Positions 1-6,175 of a DNA stretch of 7,376 nt are shown in pieces (within the stretch, counting starts at the first letter, position 1; each line of letters opens with the position of its first letter). The notes beneath the pieces are model-generated. The model was not told where the DNA came from. It did no database searches and was given only the letters and a program-made list of their open reading frames with translations. Source of the stretch: JAIYCX01 sp044351785 (GTDB taxonomy: Bacteria > Bdellovibrionota_C > UBA2361 > SZUA-149 > DAOLCO01); contig JBILFC010000147.1 in assembly GCA_044351785.1 (NCBI GenBank), positions 1 to 7,376 on the forward strand, given 5' to 3'. The position numbers and the translations under genes are program-made.

Positions 1-1258
1 GGGTAAATTTAAGAGCATTGCCAACTAAGTTTGATATTATCCTATGTAGGGAAAGTCTATCAGCAAAGAGCTTAATTTCCTTATCTGGTTTTACAAATAG
101 AAAGTTAATATTCTTCGCTTTTGCAACTGGAATGAAGTCATCAAATACATCAGCAGCTACGTCATGAGCATCTATCCAGTCTCTTGATATAGCTATTACG
201 CCATCTTCAAGTCTTCTAGCGCTTAAAAGTTCGTCTACTAGGCTTACGCATGTTCTTGCACAAGAAGCTACTCTAAATAGCATTTTTTCTGTTGATTCAT
301 CAGGGGACTCTTCAAGCATTAGTTCAGTACTTGTAAGTATCGCTCCAAGCGGACCTTTTAAGTCATGCGTTGTTGTAGCTAAAATATTTCTTTCTCGCTC
401 AGTGCTTAGTCTAATACTTGTTAGATCTTTAACCCATAATATATGATATCTTAGGCTATCATCCTCTGCATCTAAGCCTTCTTTTTTAACGATAGTACTA
501 AGTCTTAGTGAAAAGTATTGATGTTTAGAGTTTTTGGTTTTTAATTCTGAACTCCATAATGACTCATCTCCAACAACTATTTGACTAAAAAAACCTTGAG
601 ATAATTGAAAATCATGCTGAGCAATCAAGGCTGTAATCGATGGGTTTTCACCTAGTTGATCCTCGTGCCCTTCTTTGAGGTATGTTAAGAAATCATTAAA
701 GGCTGGATTGTTAAAAAGTAAATCACCTCTAGAGCTTAATATGGCTACTCCATCTTCAGCTAATGTAGTGGCTAACCAGAAGGCATTTCTTTCTTCTGCC
801 GCTTCTTTTTCCTTTTGCTTTTCTGTTGCCCTTATCCAGGCTCTACCTAGTACTAGTTCAAGCTGCTGTGGAAACGATGCGGTAAATTGCTTTGTGAGGT
901 AGTCCCATGCACCTTCTCTCATTGCTTTTACTGCATCGTCTAGATTAGATGAGCTAGTAAGTACCACTACTGGAATTTCATTGTTGTTAGTTGAAAGGTC
1001 TTTTACTAGCTCAAGTCCTGAATGGGTAACGAGGTTTAAGTCAGTTAATACTAGATCTACAGCATGAAGTTCTAAGAAATCTTTTGCCTTATCAATCGAA
1101 TCTACGTGATGAATTTTAACGTTTAAACCCTTTACCGCGCGACTAATTAGTTGAGCATGTGCTTTATCGTCTTCCACTAAGAGAATTTGCTCCGGTAGTT
1201 TTCTTGCTACCAAGCTTCTTTGATTGGATGGTTCTATGCTAACTTCTGAATAGCTCAT
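1..1258 (-). CDS. Hybrid response regulator / histidine kinase (REC-PAS-HisKA-HATPase), 3' end outside window
   Basis: This is a cytoplasmic two-component signalling protein; 419 codons are visible before the frame leaves the window. Residues about 22-140 form a receiver domain: acidic pocket E29-D30-D31, phospho-acceptor D73 in LVLTDLNL, T101 in VVVLTSSS, and K123 in DYLTKQF, where the usual Pro after Lys is replaced by Gln. A charged helix (about 141-158) leads to a PAS-like segment (about 160-280). The dimerisation/phosphotransfer domain carries the H-box THDLKGPLGA with H298, and the N-box IISNLVGNALKFT (N410, N414) opens the ATPase domain, whose G-boxes lie off the window. There are no membrane segments, so input probably comes through the receiver and PAS parts. 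The ATG at 1256-1258 is chosen because the receiver begins about 22 residues later; no strong ribosome binding site precedes it. It is divergent from the dCTP-deaminase-like gene across 158 bases. The ligand and target genes cannot be read from sequence. Confidence 0.93.
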   Translation of the reverse strand, partial: MSYSEVSIEPSNQRSLVARKLPEQILLVEDDKAHAQLISRAVKGLNVKIHHVDSIDKAKDFLELHAVDLVLTDLNLVTHSGLELVKDLSTNNNEIPVVVLTSSSNLDDAVKAMREGAWDYLTKQFTASFPQQLELVLGRAWIRATEKQKEKEAAEERNAFWLATTLAEDGVAILSSRGDLLFNNPAFNDFLTYLKEGHEDQLGENPSITALIAQHDFQLSQGFFSQIVVGDESLWSSELKTKNSKHQYFSLRLSTIVKKEGLDAEDDSLRYHILWVKDLTSIRLSTERERNILATTTHDLKGPLGAILTSTELMLEESPDESTEKMLFRVASCARTCVSLVDELLSARRLEDGVIAISRDWIDAHDVAADVFDDFIPVAKAKNINFLFVKPDKEIKLFADRLSLHRIISNLVGNALKFT

Positions 1259-1416
1259 TATTTAAACTTGAGGGTGCGTCCACTCGACTTTTTATTTCAT
1301 TCAATTAAGATGCGGTTAAAATAAAAAGAGTTAGAATTATTTATCTAGTCTGAGTCCGTTAAGATATTAAGATTATTGATGAAATTTAAATTTGAGTCAT
1401 TTGGAGCCTAAAAATT

Positions 1417-1941
1417 ATGGTAAAGCCAGACCATTGGATCAGAAAATGGGGAGAAGAGGGGGGAAGTAAGCCCTTTTTCGTAGAACATGTAAATCCTGCT
1501 AGTTATGATCTCACCTTAGGGGATCATTGGATTTGTCCTACAAGGGAGCCAGAGGAATTTATGGCGGAGGAAATAGTGTTATTTCCAGGGGAAGTGGTAT
1601 TGGCGACTACTAGTGAAGATATAAAAATGCCCCGAGATGTAGTGGGTGATTTAAAGTTAAAAAGCTCTCTTGGTAGATTATGGCTTAATCATAGTCTTAG
1701 TGGATGGATAGATTGTAATTTTACAGGTCAGGTAACGCTTGAACTTCAGAATCTTGGACCTTACCCAAGGAAACTGAAAAAGGGGATGCGAGTAGCGCAG
1801 ATAGTTTTCTTCCAGATGGAAAGTCCTCCAGAAGTCGCTTATGGAGAGGGTAAGGTCGGTAACTATCAAGGTCAGAAGGGAGCAACTAAGGCTTGGACTG
1901 ATAATTTCTTCCCTACAATTTCAGAAGAGACTAAAAAATAA
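1417..1941 (+). CDS. dcd: dCTP deaminase / dUTPase superfamily protein (Dcd-like)
   Basis: This is likely a cytoplasmic trimeric enzyme converting dCTP to dUTP and ammonia, feeding dTMP synthesis. At 174 residues it has normal Dcd length. Motifs in order: VNPASYDLTLG (25-35), matching the family N-P-A-S-x-D-L-x-L-G; FPGEVVLATT (56-65); LKSSLGRLWLNHSLSGW (81-97) with the nucleotide-binding Ser-Ser and R87; TGQVTLELQN (103-112) with E109 at the position of the catalytic Glu of dCTP deaminases, which favours a deaminase over a plain dUTPase; GMRVAQIVF (123-131); and a C-terminal YQGQKGATKA lid. The NHSLSGW form resembles the phage-type branch of the family. Oddity: the usual I-D-P-G-F is IDCNF here. 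GGAG at 1403-1406 lies 10 bases before the ATG. surE follows after 13 bases, so the two are probably co-transcribed. Fold assignment is firm; exact activity (deaminase, bifunctional or dUTPase) is inferred. Confidence 0.87.
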   Translation: MVKPDHWIRKWGEEGGSKPFFVEHVNPASYDLTLGDHWICPTREPEEFMAEEIVLFPGEVVLATTSEDIKMPRDVVGDLKLKSSLGRLWLNHSLSGWIDCNFTGQVTLELQNLGPYPRKLKKGMRVAQIVFFQMESPPEVAYGEGKVGNYQGQKGATKAWTDNFFPTISEETKK

Positions 1942-1954
1942 TTTTTAAGTATTG

Positions 1955-2815
1955 ATGAAAGTACTTTTTGTAAATGATGATGGTATTGAATGTCCTTTAG
2001 TTACATCTCTTCTGAGAGAGGCTAAAAAGGCTTCATGGATTTCTGAAATTAATGCGGTAGTTCCTGCATTTGAAAAGAGTTGGATTGGTAGTGCGATTAC
2101 AAGGGATGTTACAATTTCTTGTAATGAAACTACTTTTGAAGGTATGCGGGTATTTGTAGCAGATGGAACTCCTGCTGATTGTGTATCTTTAGCGTTTTCT
2201 GGCCTTATTGAAACGAAACCCGATATTGTTATTAGTGGATTGAATGCAGGGATGAATACGGGCGTGGCCTTTGTTCATGGATCTGGAACATTAAATGGCG
2301 CGAAGTTCGCAGCTCTGCACGGCATTCCTGGTATTGCGTTTTCTATGTTAGTAAATCCTGAGATGAAGAACGCCTGGAATGTTAGAGACTATGAAGTCTT
2401 GGGAAGATATCAGACTACCTTTGATTCGATTAATAAATATTTATTAAAAGCTTCTAAGGCTGTAATTGATGCGGGGATTCTTTCCGGAAGTAATGCAGTA
2501 GCTCACTATTGTTCTTTAAATTCTCATTATGAGTTGCAAGAGGAGTTACCTCCAGTTCTTGCTAGTCCTACTAATAATAGGTTGGCACCGATGTTTGAAA
2601 AAGTTGGTAAGAACTTATTTAAACATAAATTTTCCGGTTTTCATTCTTCTTTCGTAGAGGAATTAGAGCATGAACCTAATTTACCAGACGACATGAAAAC
2701 CCTATTTGAAAAGAGAGTTGTCATGTCGTTATTTAGACTAGATTATGATTACGGTAATTTAAATTTACCTGCGACTTGTTCTGAAAGAATGCTTAAGGCC
2801 TGGTCTGCTCTTTAA
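1955..2815 (+). CDS. surE: SurE-family 5'/3'-nucleotidase (survival protein SurE)
   Basis: This is a metal-dependent phosphatase that in the SurE family removes phosphate from nucleoside monophosphates and sometimes short polyphosphate. It has 286 residues, somewhat longer than the roughly 250 typical. The family signature is clear: VLFVNDDGIECP at the N-terminus with metal ligands D8 and D9; VVPAFEKSWIGSAIT (35-49) with metal-ligand S42; GTPADCV (71-77); PDIVISGLNAGMNTG (89-103) with N97; and GSGTLNGA (109-116). The rest is the less conserved oligomerisation region. I chose the ATG at 1955; an in-frame TTG directly before it would add one residue. No strong ribosome binding site is visible, and the gene starts 13 bases after the dcd-like stop, so translation may depend on the upstream gene. 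Its last 51 bases overlap, tail to tail, the end of the small secreted-protein gene on the other strand. Substrate preference is not deducible. Confidence 0.9.
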   Translation: MKVLFVNDDGIECPLVTSLLREAKKASWISEINAVVPAFEKSWIGSAITRDVTISCNETTFEGMRVFVADGTPADCVSLAFSGLIETKPDIVISGLNAGMNTGVAFVHGSGTLNGAKFAALHGIPGIAFSMLVNPEMKNAWNVRDYEVLGRYQTTFDSINKYLLKASKAVIDAGILSGSNAVAHYCSLNSHYELQEELPPVLASPTNNRLAPMFEKVGKNLFKHKFSGFHSSFVEELEHEPNLPDDMKTLFEKRVVMSLFRLDYDYGNLNLPATCSERMLKAWSAL

Positions 2816-3139
2816 TTTTTGACATCTTGGAGCATCTGGTTCTTCTTTGCAGAATGAATATAGTTCGTTCTGTGCTTCTCTTTGATTAAGTTGCTCTAAC
2901 TTAATTTCTTCAAGTTCCTTATTTGCATCAGAATCTTTTTCTAGATCGCTATAGCGTCTATATTCTGAATCTAAAAATTTCTCACATTTAGGGAGATTAG
3001 GTTGCCTTTCGCAAAGTTCTCTAACTTTTTCTTTGCGCTCATACGCATCGTAGCTCGTATCCGTTTCAGCGAGCGCGACAAAAGGTCGCACTATAATTGC
3101 GCTTAATGATAAAACTATAACAAAAAATCCTCTTTTCAT
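2765..3139 (-). CDS. Small secreted protein with duplicated C-x3-P-x2-P-x-C motif, function unknown
   Basis: The predicted exported protein has 124 residues; I recognise no family. The chosen ATG (3137-3139) gives a textbook Sec signal peptide: MKR, a hydrophobic core (about 5-20), then PFVALA before ET, so cleavage is likely near residue 24. An ATG 15 bases upstream (3152-3154) would add MGRKC but has AAGG directly against it, while AGGATGGGG sits about 9 bases before the chosen start. The mature part is highly charged and helical (about 56-95, rich in Lys, Glu and Asp). It is bracketed by two copies of the same cysteine motif: CERQPNLPKC (43-52) and CKEEPDAPRC (97-106), each C-x3-P-x2-P-x-C, presumably two small disulphide loops. 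The basic tail (KHSFRTSRR) is encoded inside the 3' end of surE on the opposite strand. It is transcribed divergently from the cytochrome c gene across about 178 bases. A periplasmic or envelope role is inferred only from the signal peptide. Confidence 0.72.
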   Translation of the reverse strand: MKRGFFVIVLSLSAIIVRPFVALAETDTSYDAYERKEKVRELCERQPNLPKCEKFLDSEYRRYSDLEKDSDANKELEEIKLEQLNQREAQNELYSFCKEEPDAPRCQKLKSRPGLKHSFRTSRR

Positions 3140-3257
3140 ACACTTACGCCCCATCCTTAGGGTTATTAAATATGTTTAAGCTTTCCTAGCTCAAAAACGT
3201 TGTGAATAGATAGTATTAAAATGTAGCTTTTAATAGATGAAATTTTTAAACAATAAT

Positions 3258-3285
3258 TTGCAAGCTTTCTTTAGAGTAGTATAAG
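3258..3285 (+). promoter_or_regulatory. Candidate sigma70-type promoter of the cytochrome c gene
   Basis: TTGCAA (3258-3263, four of six bases of the -35 consensus) and TATAAG (3280-3285, five of six of the -10 consensus) are 16 bases apart and end 32 bases before the cytochrome start codon. The surrounding divergent spacer is very AT-rich, so chance matches are common. AGGA at 3308-3311 is a good ribosome binding site six bases before the ATG. Confidence 0.35.
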
Positions 3286-3317
3286 TAGCTAATAGTATTC
3301 TCAATTTAGGACAAATT

Positions 3318-3689
3318 ATGAAAATGAATAAAACTCTTTTACCTTTACTTACTTTACTTGTTTCTTTGAATGCTCAGGCAGATGATTTAGCAAAAGGGAA
3401 GGAAGTATATAACGGGATGGGAGCTTGTTCTAGTTGTCATGGCGTTTTAGGCGCAGGGGATGGGGCAGCAGCAGCAGCTTTAAATCCTAAGCCTGCTAGC
3501 TTCCAAGCTGGAGTTTTTAAGTACGATACGGACGGTGATGGCAAGGCTGGAACTGAAGCTGATATTTACAATATCGTGACTAATGGTGCTGCTAAGTACG
3601 GTGGAAGTATGATGATGGCTGCAAGAGCTGATCTTCCTGAAGCGGATAGAAAGGCCTTGGCTAAATATGTGGTTAGCTTAAAGAAATAG
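3318..3689 (+). CDS. Periplasmic monohaem class I cytochrome c
   Basis: This is an exported electron carrier of 123 residues. The signal peptide MKMNKTLLPLLTLLVSLNAQA is cleaved before DDLAKGK. The mature domain has the class I pattern: KGKEVYNGMGACSSCHG with the covalent haem site C37-S-S-C40-H41, H41 being the proximal ligand; a DTDGDGKAGTEADIYNIVTNG segment (about 70-90); KYGGSMMMA, where M100 aligns best with the distal Met ligand of relatives reading GGSPxMA; and the closing helix ADRKALAKYVVSLKK. About 100 mature residues is normal for a soluble c6/c-class cytochrome or oxidase donor. AGGA at 3308-3311 supports the start. Only three bases separate its stop from that of the convergent gene, so no intrinsic terminator fits between them. 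The last 25 codons recur in diverged form at 5965-6043. The redox partner is unknown: no oxidase or reductase gene is in the window. Confidence 0.93.
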   Translation: MKMNKTLLPLLTLLVSLNAQADDLAKGKEVYNGMGACSSCHGVLGAGDGAAAAALNPKPASFQAGVFKYDTDGDGKAGTEADIYNIVTNGAAKYGGSMMMAARADLPEADRKALAKYVVSLKK

Positions 3690-3692
3690 TAA

Positions 3693-4355
3693 TTAGTTTT
3701 CTTTTGTTAAGCTATGTATCTGTGGCTTATATAGACGACAGTCGCGAAGATTGAGTATGCTTTCTTTGCCTGTTTTTGGATCTGTGTACTTCGCTGTGCC
3801 ATTGTTTATAAAAACATATCCACCTTGTGAGAGGGTATTATCTAGTTCATACTCTTCCGGCTGTCTTAGGTGGGTAGGCCTATTAACAATAAGTTCATTA
3901 CCTTTCATGTAGAGGTCCTTGACTATAGCTGTCTCAGGATTGATGTTTACAGACTTAAGGTCTTCAGGGGTAAGTTTTTCGGTGGCTTTAAACTCGAAGG
4001 TTATGTTACTTGTTAATTTTCGACTTTCGCCTTCATAAAGACTAAAAACAGCACTTGATCTCGATGTTAGGCTTTCTACTGGAAAGGCAATTGGAATAGA
4101 TACGGAAGGTTCCTTAGTCGATACAAGTAAGCCAGTAACGATTGCTTTATCGGGGGTATCTCTTAGAATAGCATTGTTATCTCTTCTAAATTTGTTATTT
4201 TCAAATACTAGATGGCTTTTTAATTCATCGGCGAATTGCCTGGTTTCTGTTTGGGTCTCTAGAAATCGTTCGTCGCGTGTAGGGCCTTGATTGCCTCTCT
4301 GAGCAGATGGCATGTGTAAGCGATTGGAATTATTTGTTCTGTTATCTTGGAACAT
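3693..4355 (-). CDS. Hypothetical protein, 220 residues, unrecognised family
   Basis: I do not recognise this protein. It is hydrophilic, with no signal peptide or membrane segment. The first 40 residues are Asn/Gln/Thr/Arg-rich and probably disordered (RTNNSNRLHMPSAQRG). The middle (about 70-125) alternates in a beta-strand-like way (AIVTGLLVST, SVSIPIAFPVESL, SNITFEFKATEKL). The C-terminal third contains KDLYMKGNELIVNRP, GGYVFINNGTAKY, then LNLRDCRLYKPQIHSLTKEN, with a single Cys at 206. The start at 4353-4355 is the first ATG; no purine-rich site precedes it, and M15 is an alternative. It converges with the cytochrome c gene three bases away. A decayed paralogue of its C-terminus lies at 6044 to about 6175 (minus strand), with 11 of the last 20 residues identical by hand alignment. 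That conservation at the protein level is the best evidence that this is a real gene rather than a chance frame. Confidence 0.78.
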   Translation of the reverse strand: MFQDNRTNNSNRLHMPSAQRGNQGPTRDERFLETQTETRQFADELKSHLVFENNKFRRDNNAILRDTPDKAIVTGLLVSTKEPSVSIPIAFPVESLTSRSSAVFSLYEGESRKLTSNITFEFKATEKLTPEDLKSVNINPETAIVKDLYMKGNELIVNRPTHLRQPEEYELDNTLSQGGYVFINNGTAKYTDPKTGKESILNLRDCRLYKPQIHSLTKEN

Positions 4356-4367
4356 GAAGACATTACT

Positions 4368-4382
4368 AAGTTAATTTAACTT
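4368..4382. promoter_or_regulatory. 15-base inverted repeat, possible operator
   Basis: AAGTTAATTTAACTT is a perfect 7+7 palindrome around a central T, 13 bases upstream of the start of the 220-residue gene, in the spacer it shares with the divergent beta-helix gene. The size suits a dimeric regulator site. In such AT-rich DNA a chance palindrome is possible, and no second copy was seen in the window. Confidence 0.25.
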
Positions 4383-4490
4383 GTTATGCAGGTGATGGCC
4401 ATCAGTGTGAGTTATGCATTAAAGTTATCAGATTATTTTGTCGAATTTAGAACCTAGCTGTTTTTATAGGGTATATATTCTTCGAATGTC

Positions 4491-5969
4491 ATGCATAAAG
4501 CACTTATAGCTCTTTTACTGTCACTATTTATAACTGCATATGTAGCTGCGGACCAGGCAGATGATATAGGCAATCCTGAAGATGATAGTGAAGCCGAGGA
4601 ACAGTCTCCAACTCCTACCGCTACTGTAACAGCAACAGCTACAAGTACACCGACCCCGACTCCTACTGTAACAGCAACGAGGACAGCAACGCGCACGGCA
4701 ACAAGGACAGCAACAGTAACGAGGACAGCAACTCGAACAGCAACAAGGACAGCAACGCGCACAGCGACACCTGTTCCTACAAGTTCTGCAAAATTTTGTC
4801 CTGAAAATAATTTGTGTCCGAGACCTCCTGTGGGGCAGAAACCTGATTATTGTACTACTGGAAAATCTTCCAGTTCCAATAGGAAATGTAGTTGTAGCTC
4901 CTGTGGCGAGTGTACCCAAGCCTTAAAGAACTATGCATGCGATGTAGTGGAACTTACAGCTAATATAACTTCTAATAAACTTAATATCTATGATATGAAG
5001 ACTAATATGTATAATATGAAGGCTGGTTTTGGTACTGATCCTGAGTCTTGCATTAAAATTAATAATCCAAATAAAACATTTAATTGTATGGGTCATTCGA
5101 TTGTTGGTCTTGATTCTTTCGATGGGCATCGCTATTATGACTACAATATAGGAAATGGAATTTTAGTAACTGGTAAAAATATCACGATTAAAAATTGTAC
5201 CTTCAAAAATTGGGAAGCTGGAATAAGGGCGGAAGGTTATGATCTTGCGGATAGGGACTTGAATATATTAGTTGAAAATGTCAAGGCGGTAGAGAACAAT
5301 ATTGGGTTAGACGCTGGGCATGCGGTGGATTCTATTACGGTTAAAAATAGTAATTTTAGTAATAATAGCGTTAGTGGACTTGACGTTTCGGGCTCACAGA
5401 ACACTTGTATTTTAGATAATACTTTTAATAAGAATGGAGATGCTGGATTATCATTCCTTGGCGATGTTCCGATATACACTATAAGAGGTAATAAATTCAG
5501 CGAAAATGGAATTGGTTTAAGTGCAACTGTGAATTGCGGATCTGTTATAGAAGATAATATATTTAAAGATAATGTTGAAGCAGGGATTCTCGGAGAGGGG
5601 AAAGGAGGTATGATAAGGGGAAATGACTTTTCTGGTGGTAAGGATGGTATGAAATTTTCGAATGTATGGAATAATAATGAAGAGTTTATTCTAAATATTT
5701 CCGCTAATAATTTTAATAAGGTGAAAGGAACAGCAATAAGCATAGATAGCGTAAGTACATCTTGTTTGGAAAATAATAAAATTAGTAATAGTGGTGCGGG
5801 AATTTATCTTTCCTCAAGTATAACGGAACGTGCCCCATTTGTTCAAAGATGGAACTATAAGAATAATTTTGAGCTTTCAGGGAATCGTATTTGTGGTGGA
5901 AAGTCTGGAGTGGTTGTAGCAGTAGCAGAAGGACATACTGTTAAGCAAGATTCTAGCAGCTGTAGATGA
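4491..5969 (+). CDS. Secreted right-handed parallel beta-helix protein with Thr/Arg-rich repeat linker and Cys cluster
   Basis: This is a predicted surface or periplasmic protein of 492 residues. Residues 1-20 form a signal peptide (MHKALIALLLSLFITAYVAA), followed by an acidic stretch (21-38). Residues 39-97 are a low-complexity Thr/Pro/Ala/Arg linker with TPTPTPT and then R-T-A-T repeats. Residues 103-150 are cysteine-rich, with K-C-S-C-S-S-C-G-E-C (C133, C135, C138, C141) plus C103, C109, C121 and C150. From about 155 to 480 come parallel beta-helix repeats of the NosD/pectate-lyase type: FNCMGHSIVGLD, GILVTGKNITIKNCTFKNW, ILVENVKAVENNIGLD, SITVKNSNFSNNSVSGLDV, then similar coils to ELSGNRICGG. 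Such helices bind or cleave polysaccharide or act as surface scaffolds; I see no certain catalytic site. The ribosome binding site is weak (AGGG at 4468-4471 is far away). The protein ends soon after GHTVKQDSSSCR, and its TGA lies inside the duplicated cytochrome remnant, so the C-terminus may be shortened or chimeric. Confidence 0.85.
   Translation: MHKALIALLLSLFITAYVAADQADDIGNPEDDSEAEEQSPTPTATVTATATSTPTPTPTVTATRTATRTATRTATVTRTATRTATRTATRTATPVPTSSAKFCPENNLCPRPPVGQKPDYCTTGKSSSSNRKCSCSSCGECTQALKNYACDVVELTANITSNKLNIYDMKTNMYNMKAGFGTDPESCIKINNPNKTFNCMGHSIVGLDSFDGHRYYDYNIGNGILVTGKNITIKNCTFKNWEAGIRAEGYDLADRDLNILVENVKAVENNIGLDAGHAVDSITVKNSNFSNNSVSGLDVSGSQNTCILDNTFNKNGDAGLSFLGDVPIYTIRGNKFSENGIGLSATVNCGSVIEDNIFKDNVEAGILGEGKGGMIRGNDFSGGKDGMKFSNVWNNNEEFILNISANNFNKVKGTAISIDSVSTSCLENNKISNSGAGIYLSSSITERAPFVQRWNYKNNFELSGNRICGGKSGVVVAVAEGHTVKQDSSSCR
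4671..4772 (+). repeat. 12-base in-frame tandem repeat encoding Thr-Ala-Thr-Arg units
   Basis: About eight imperfect copies of the 12-base unit ACAGCAACxxGx run from 4671 to 4772, with one 6-base extra piece (ACGAGG at 4719-4724). They encode the RTAT part of the beta-helix protein linker, residues 61-94. Units ACAGCAACGCGC (4683, 4749) and the AAGG-ending units (4695, 4737) recur, which suggests expansion by slippage or unequal exchange of a larger block. Because the unit is a multiple of three, copy-number change would alter linker length without breaking the frame. Confidence 0.9.
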
Positions 5970-6043
5970 TGGTTGTTCAGGCGGATCTTCCTGAGGTTGA
6001 TAGAAAGGCCTTAGCTAAATATTTGTTGAGTTTGAAGAAGTCG
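5965..6043 (+). pseudogene. 3' fragment of a second cytochrome c gene (diverged copy of 3611-3689)
   Basis: The frame starting at ATG 5966 reads MMVVQADLPEVDRKALAKYL then LSLKK, against MMMAARADLPEADRKALAKY then VVSLKK at the end of the intact cytochrome. An ungapped hand alignment of 5965-6043 with 3611-3689 gives 61 identical bases of 79, with blocks such as GATCTTCCTGA and GATAGAAAGGCCTT identical. The haem-binding part, signal peptide and start region are absent, so no functional cytochrome can be made. The original stop codon (TAG) is TCG here, so the frame runs on to 6235 into unrelated sequence. Most differences preserve the protein (ADLPE, DRKALAKY kept), which suggests the copy diverged while still a functional gene, or came from a different paralogue, before being cut. 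It overlaps the beta-helix stop codon (5967-5969). Confidence 0.85.
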
Positions 6044-6175
6044 TTATCTTTCTTTATTGAGGCTATGTATCATCGGTTCATAGGAACTACATTTATTGAG
6101 TTCAAGAGTTTTTTTCAAAGGCGAACTGAAAAGGGTTTTTTGCAGTTGCACCTACTACTACTTTGTAATTGCCTT
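6044..6175 (-). pseudogene. C-terminal remnant of a paralogue of the 220-residue convergent gene
   Basis: On the minus strand, 6044-6103 encodes LELNKCSSYEPMIHSLNKER followed by a stop. The end of the intact gene at 3693-4355 reads LNLRDCRLYKPQIHSLTKEN, so 11 of 20 residues are identical, including Cys, Tyr, Pro and IHSL. The stop lies in the same place relative to the cytochrome end. Further upstream the similarity continues in another frame (GNYKVVVGATAKNPF against GGYVFINNGTAKYTD). The switch falls at a run of seven A residues (minus strand, near 6110-6116), the likely frameshift. Beyond about 6175 TAG and TAA codons interrupt the frame. It is therefore a frameshifted, 5'-lost remnant. Confidence 0.7.

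Noticed and set aside
1417..2815. A dedicated phage-defence system made of dCTP deaminase plus SurE
   Set aside because: The deaminase is of plain metabolic or phage-type size with no extra sensor or effector domain, and no other defence gene is present. It is kept only as a possibility in the findings.
4671..4772. CRISPR array or intergenic satellite reading of the 12-base repeats
   Set aside because: The units are 12 bases, contiguous, without spacers, and in frame within a signal-peptide protein, so they are coding low-complexity repeats.
4454..5743. Long open frames on the minus strand opposite the beta-helix gene (4454-4762, 4524-4919, 5237-5743)
   Set aside because: They are shadows of the repeat linker and beta-helix coding frame. 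The plus frame has a signal peptide, ordered cysteines and family-like repeats, while the minus frames give only low-complexity Val/Ala, Cys/Arg or Leu/Pro strings without ribosome binding sites.
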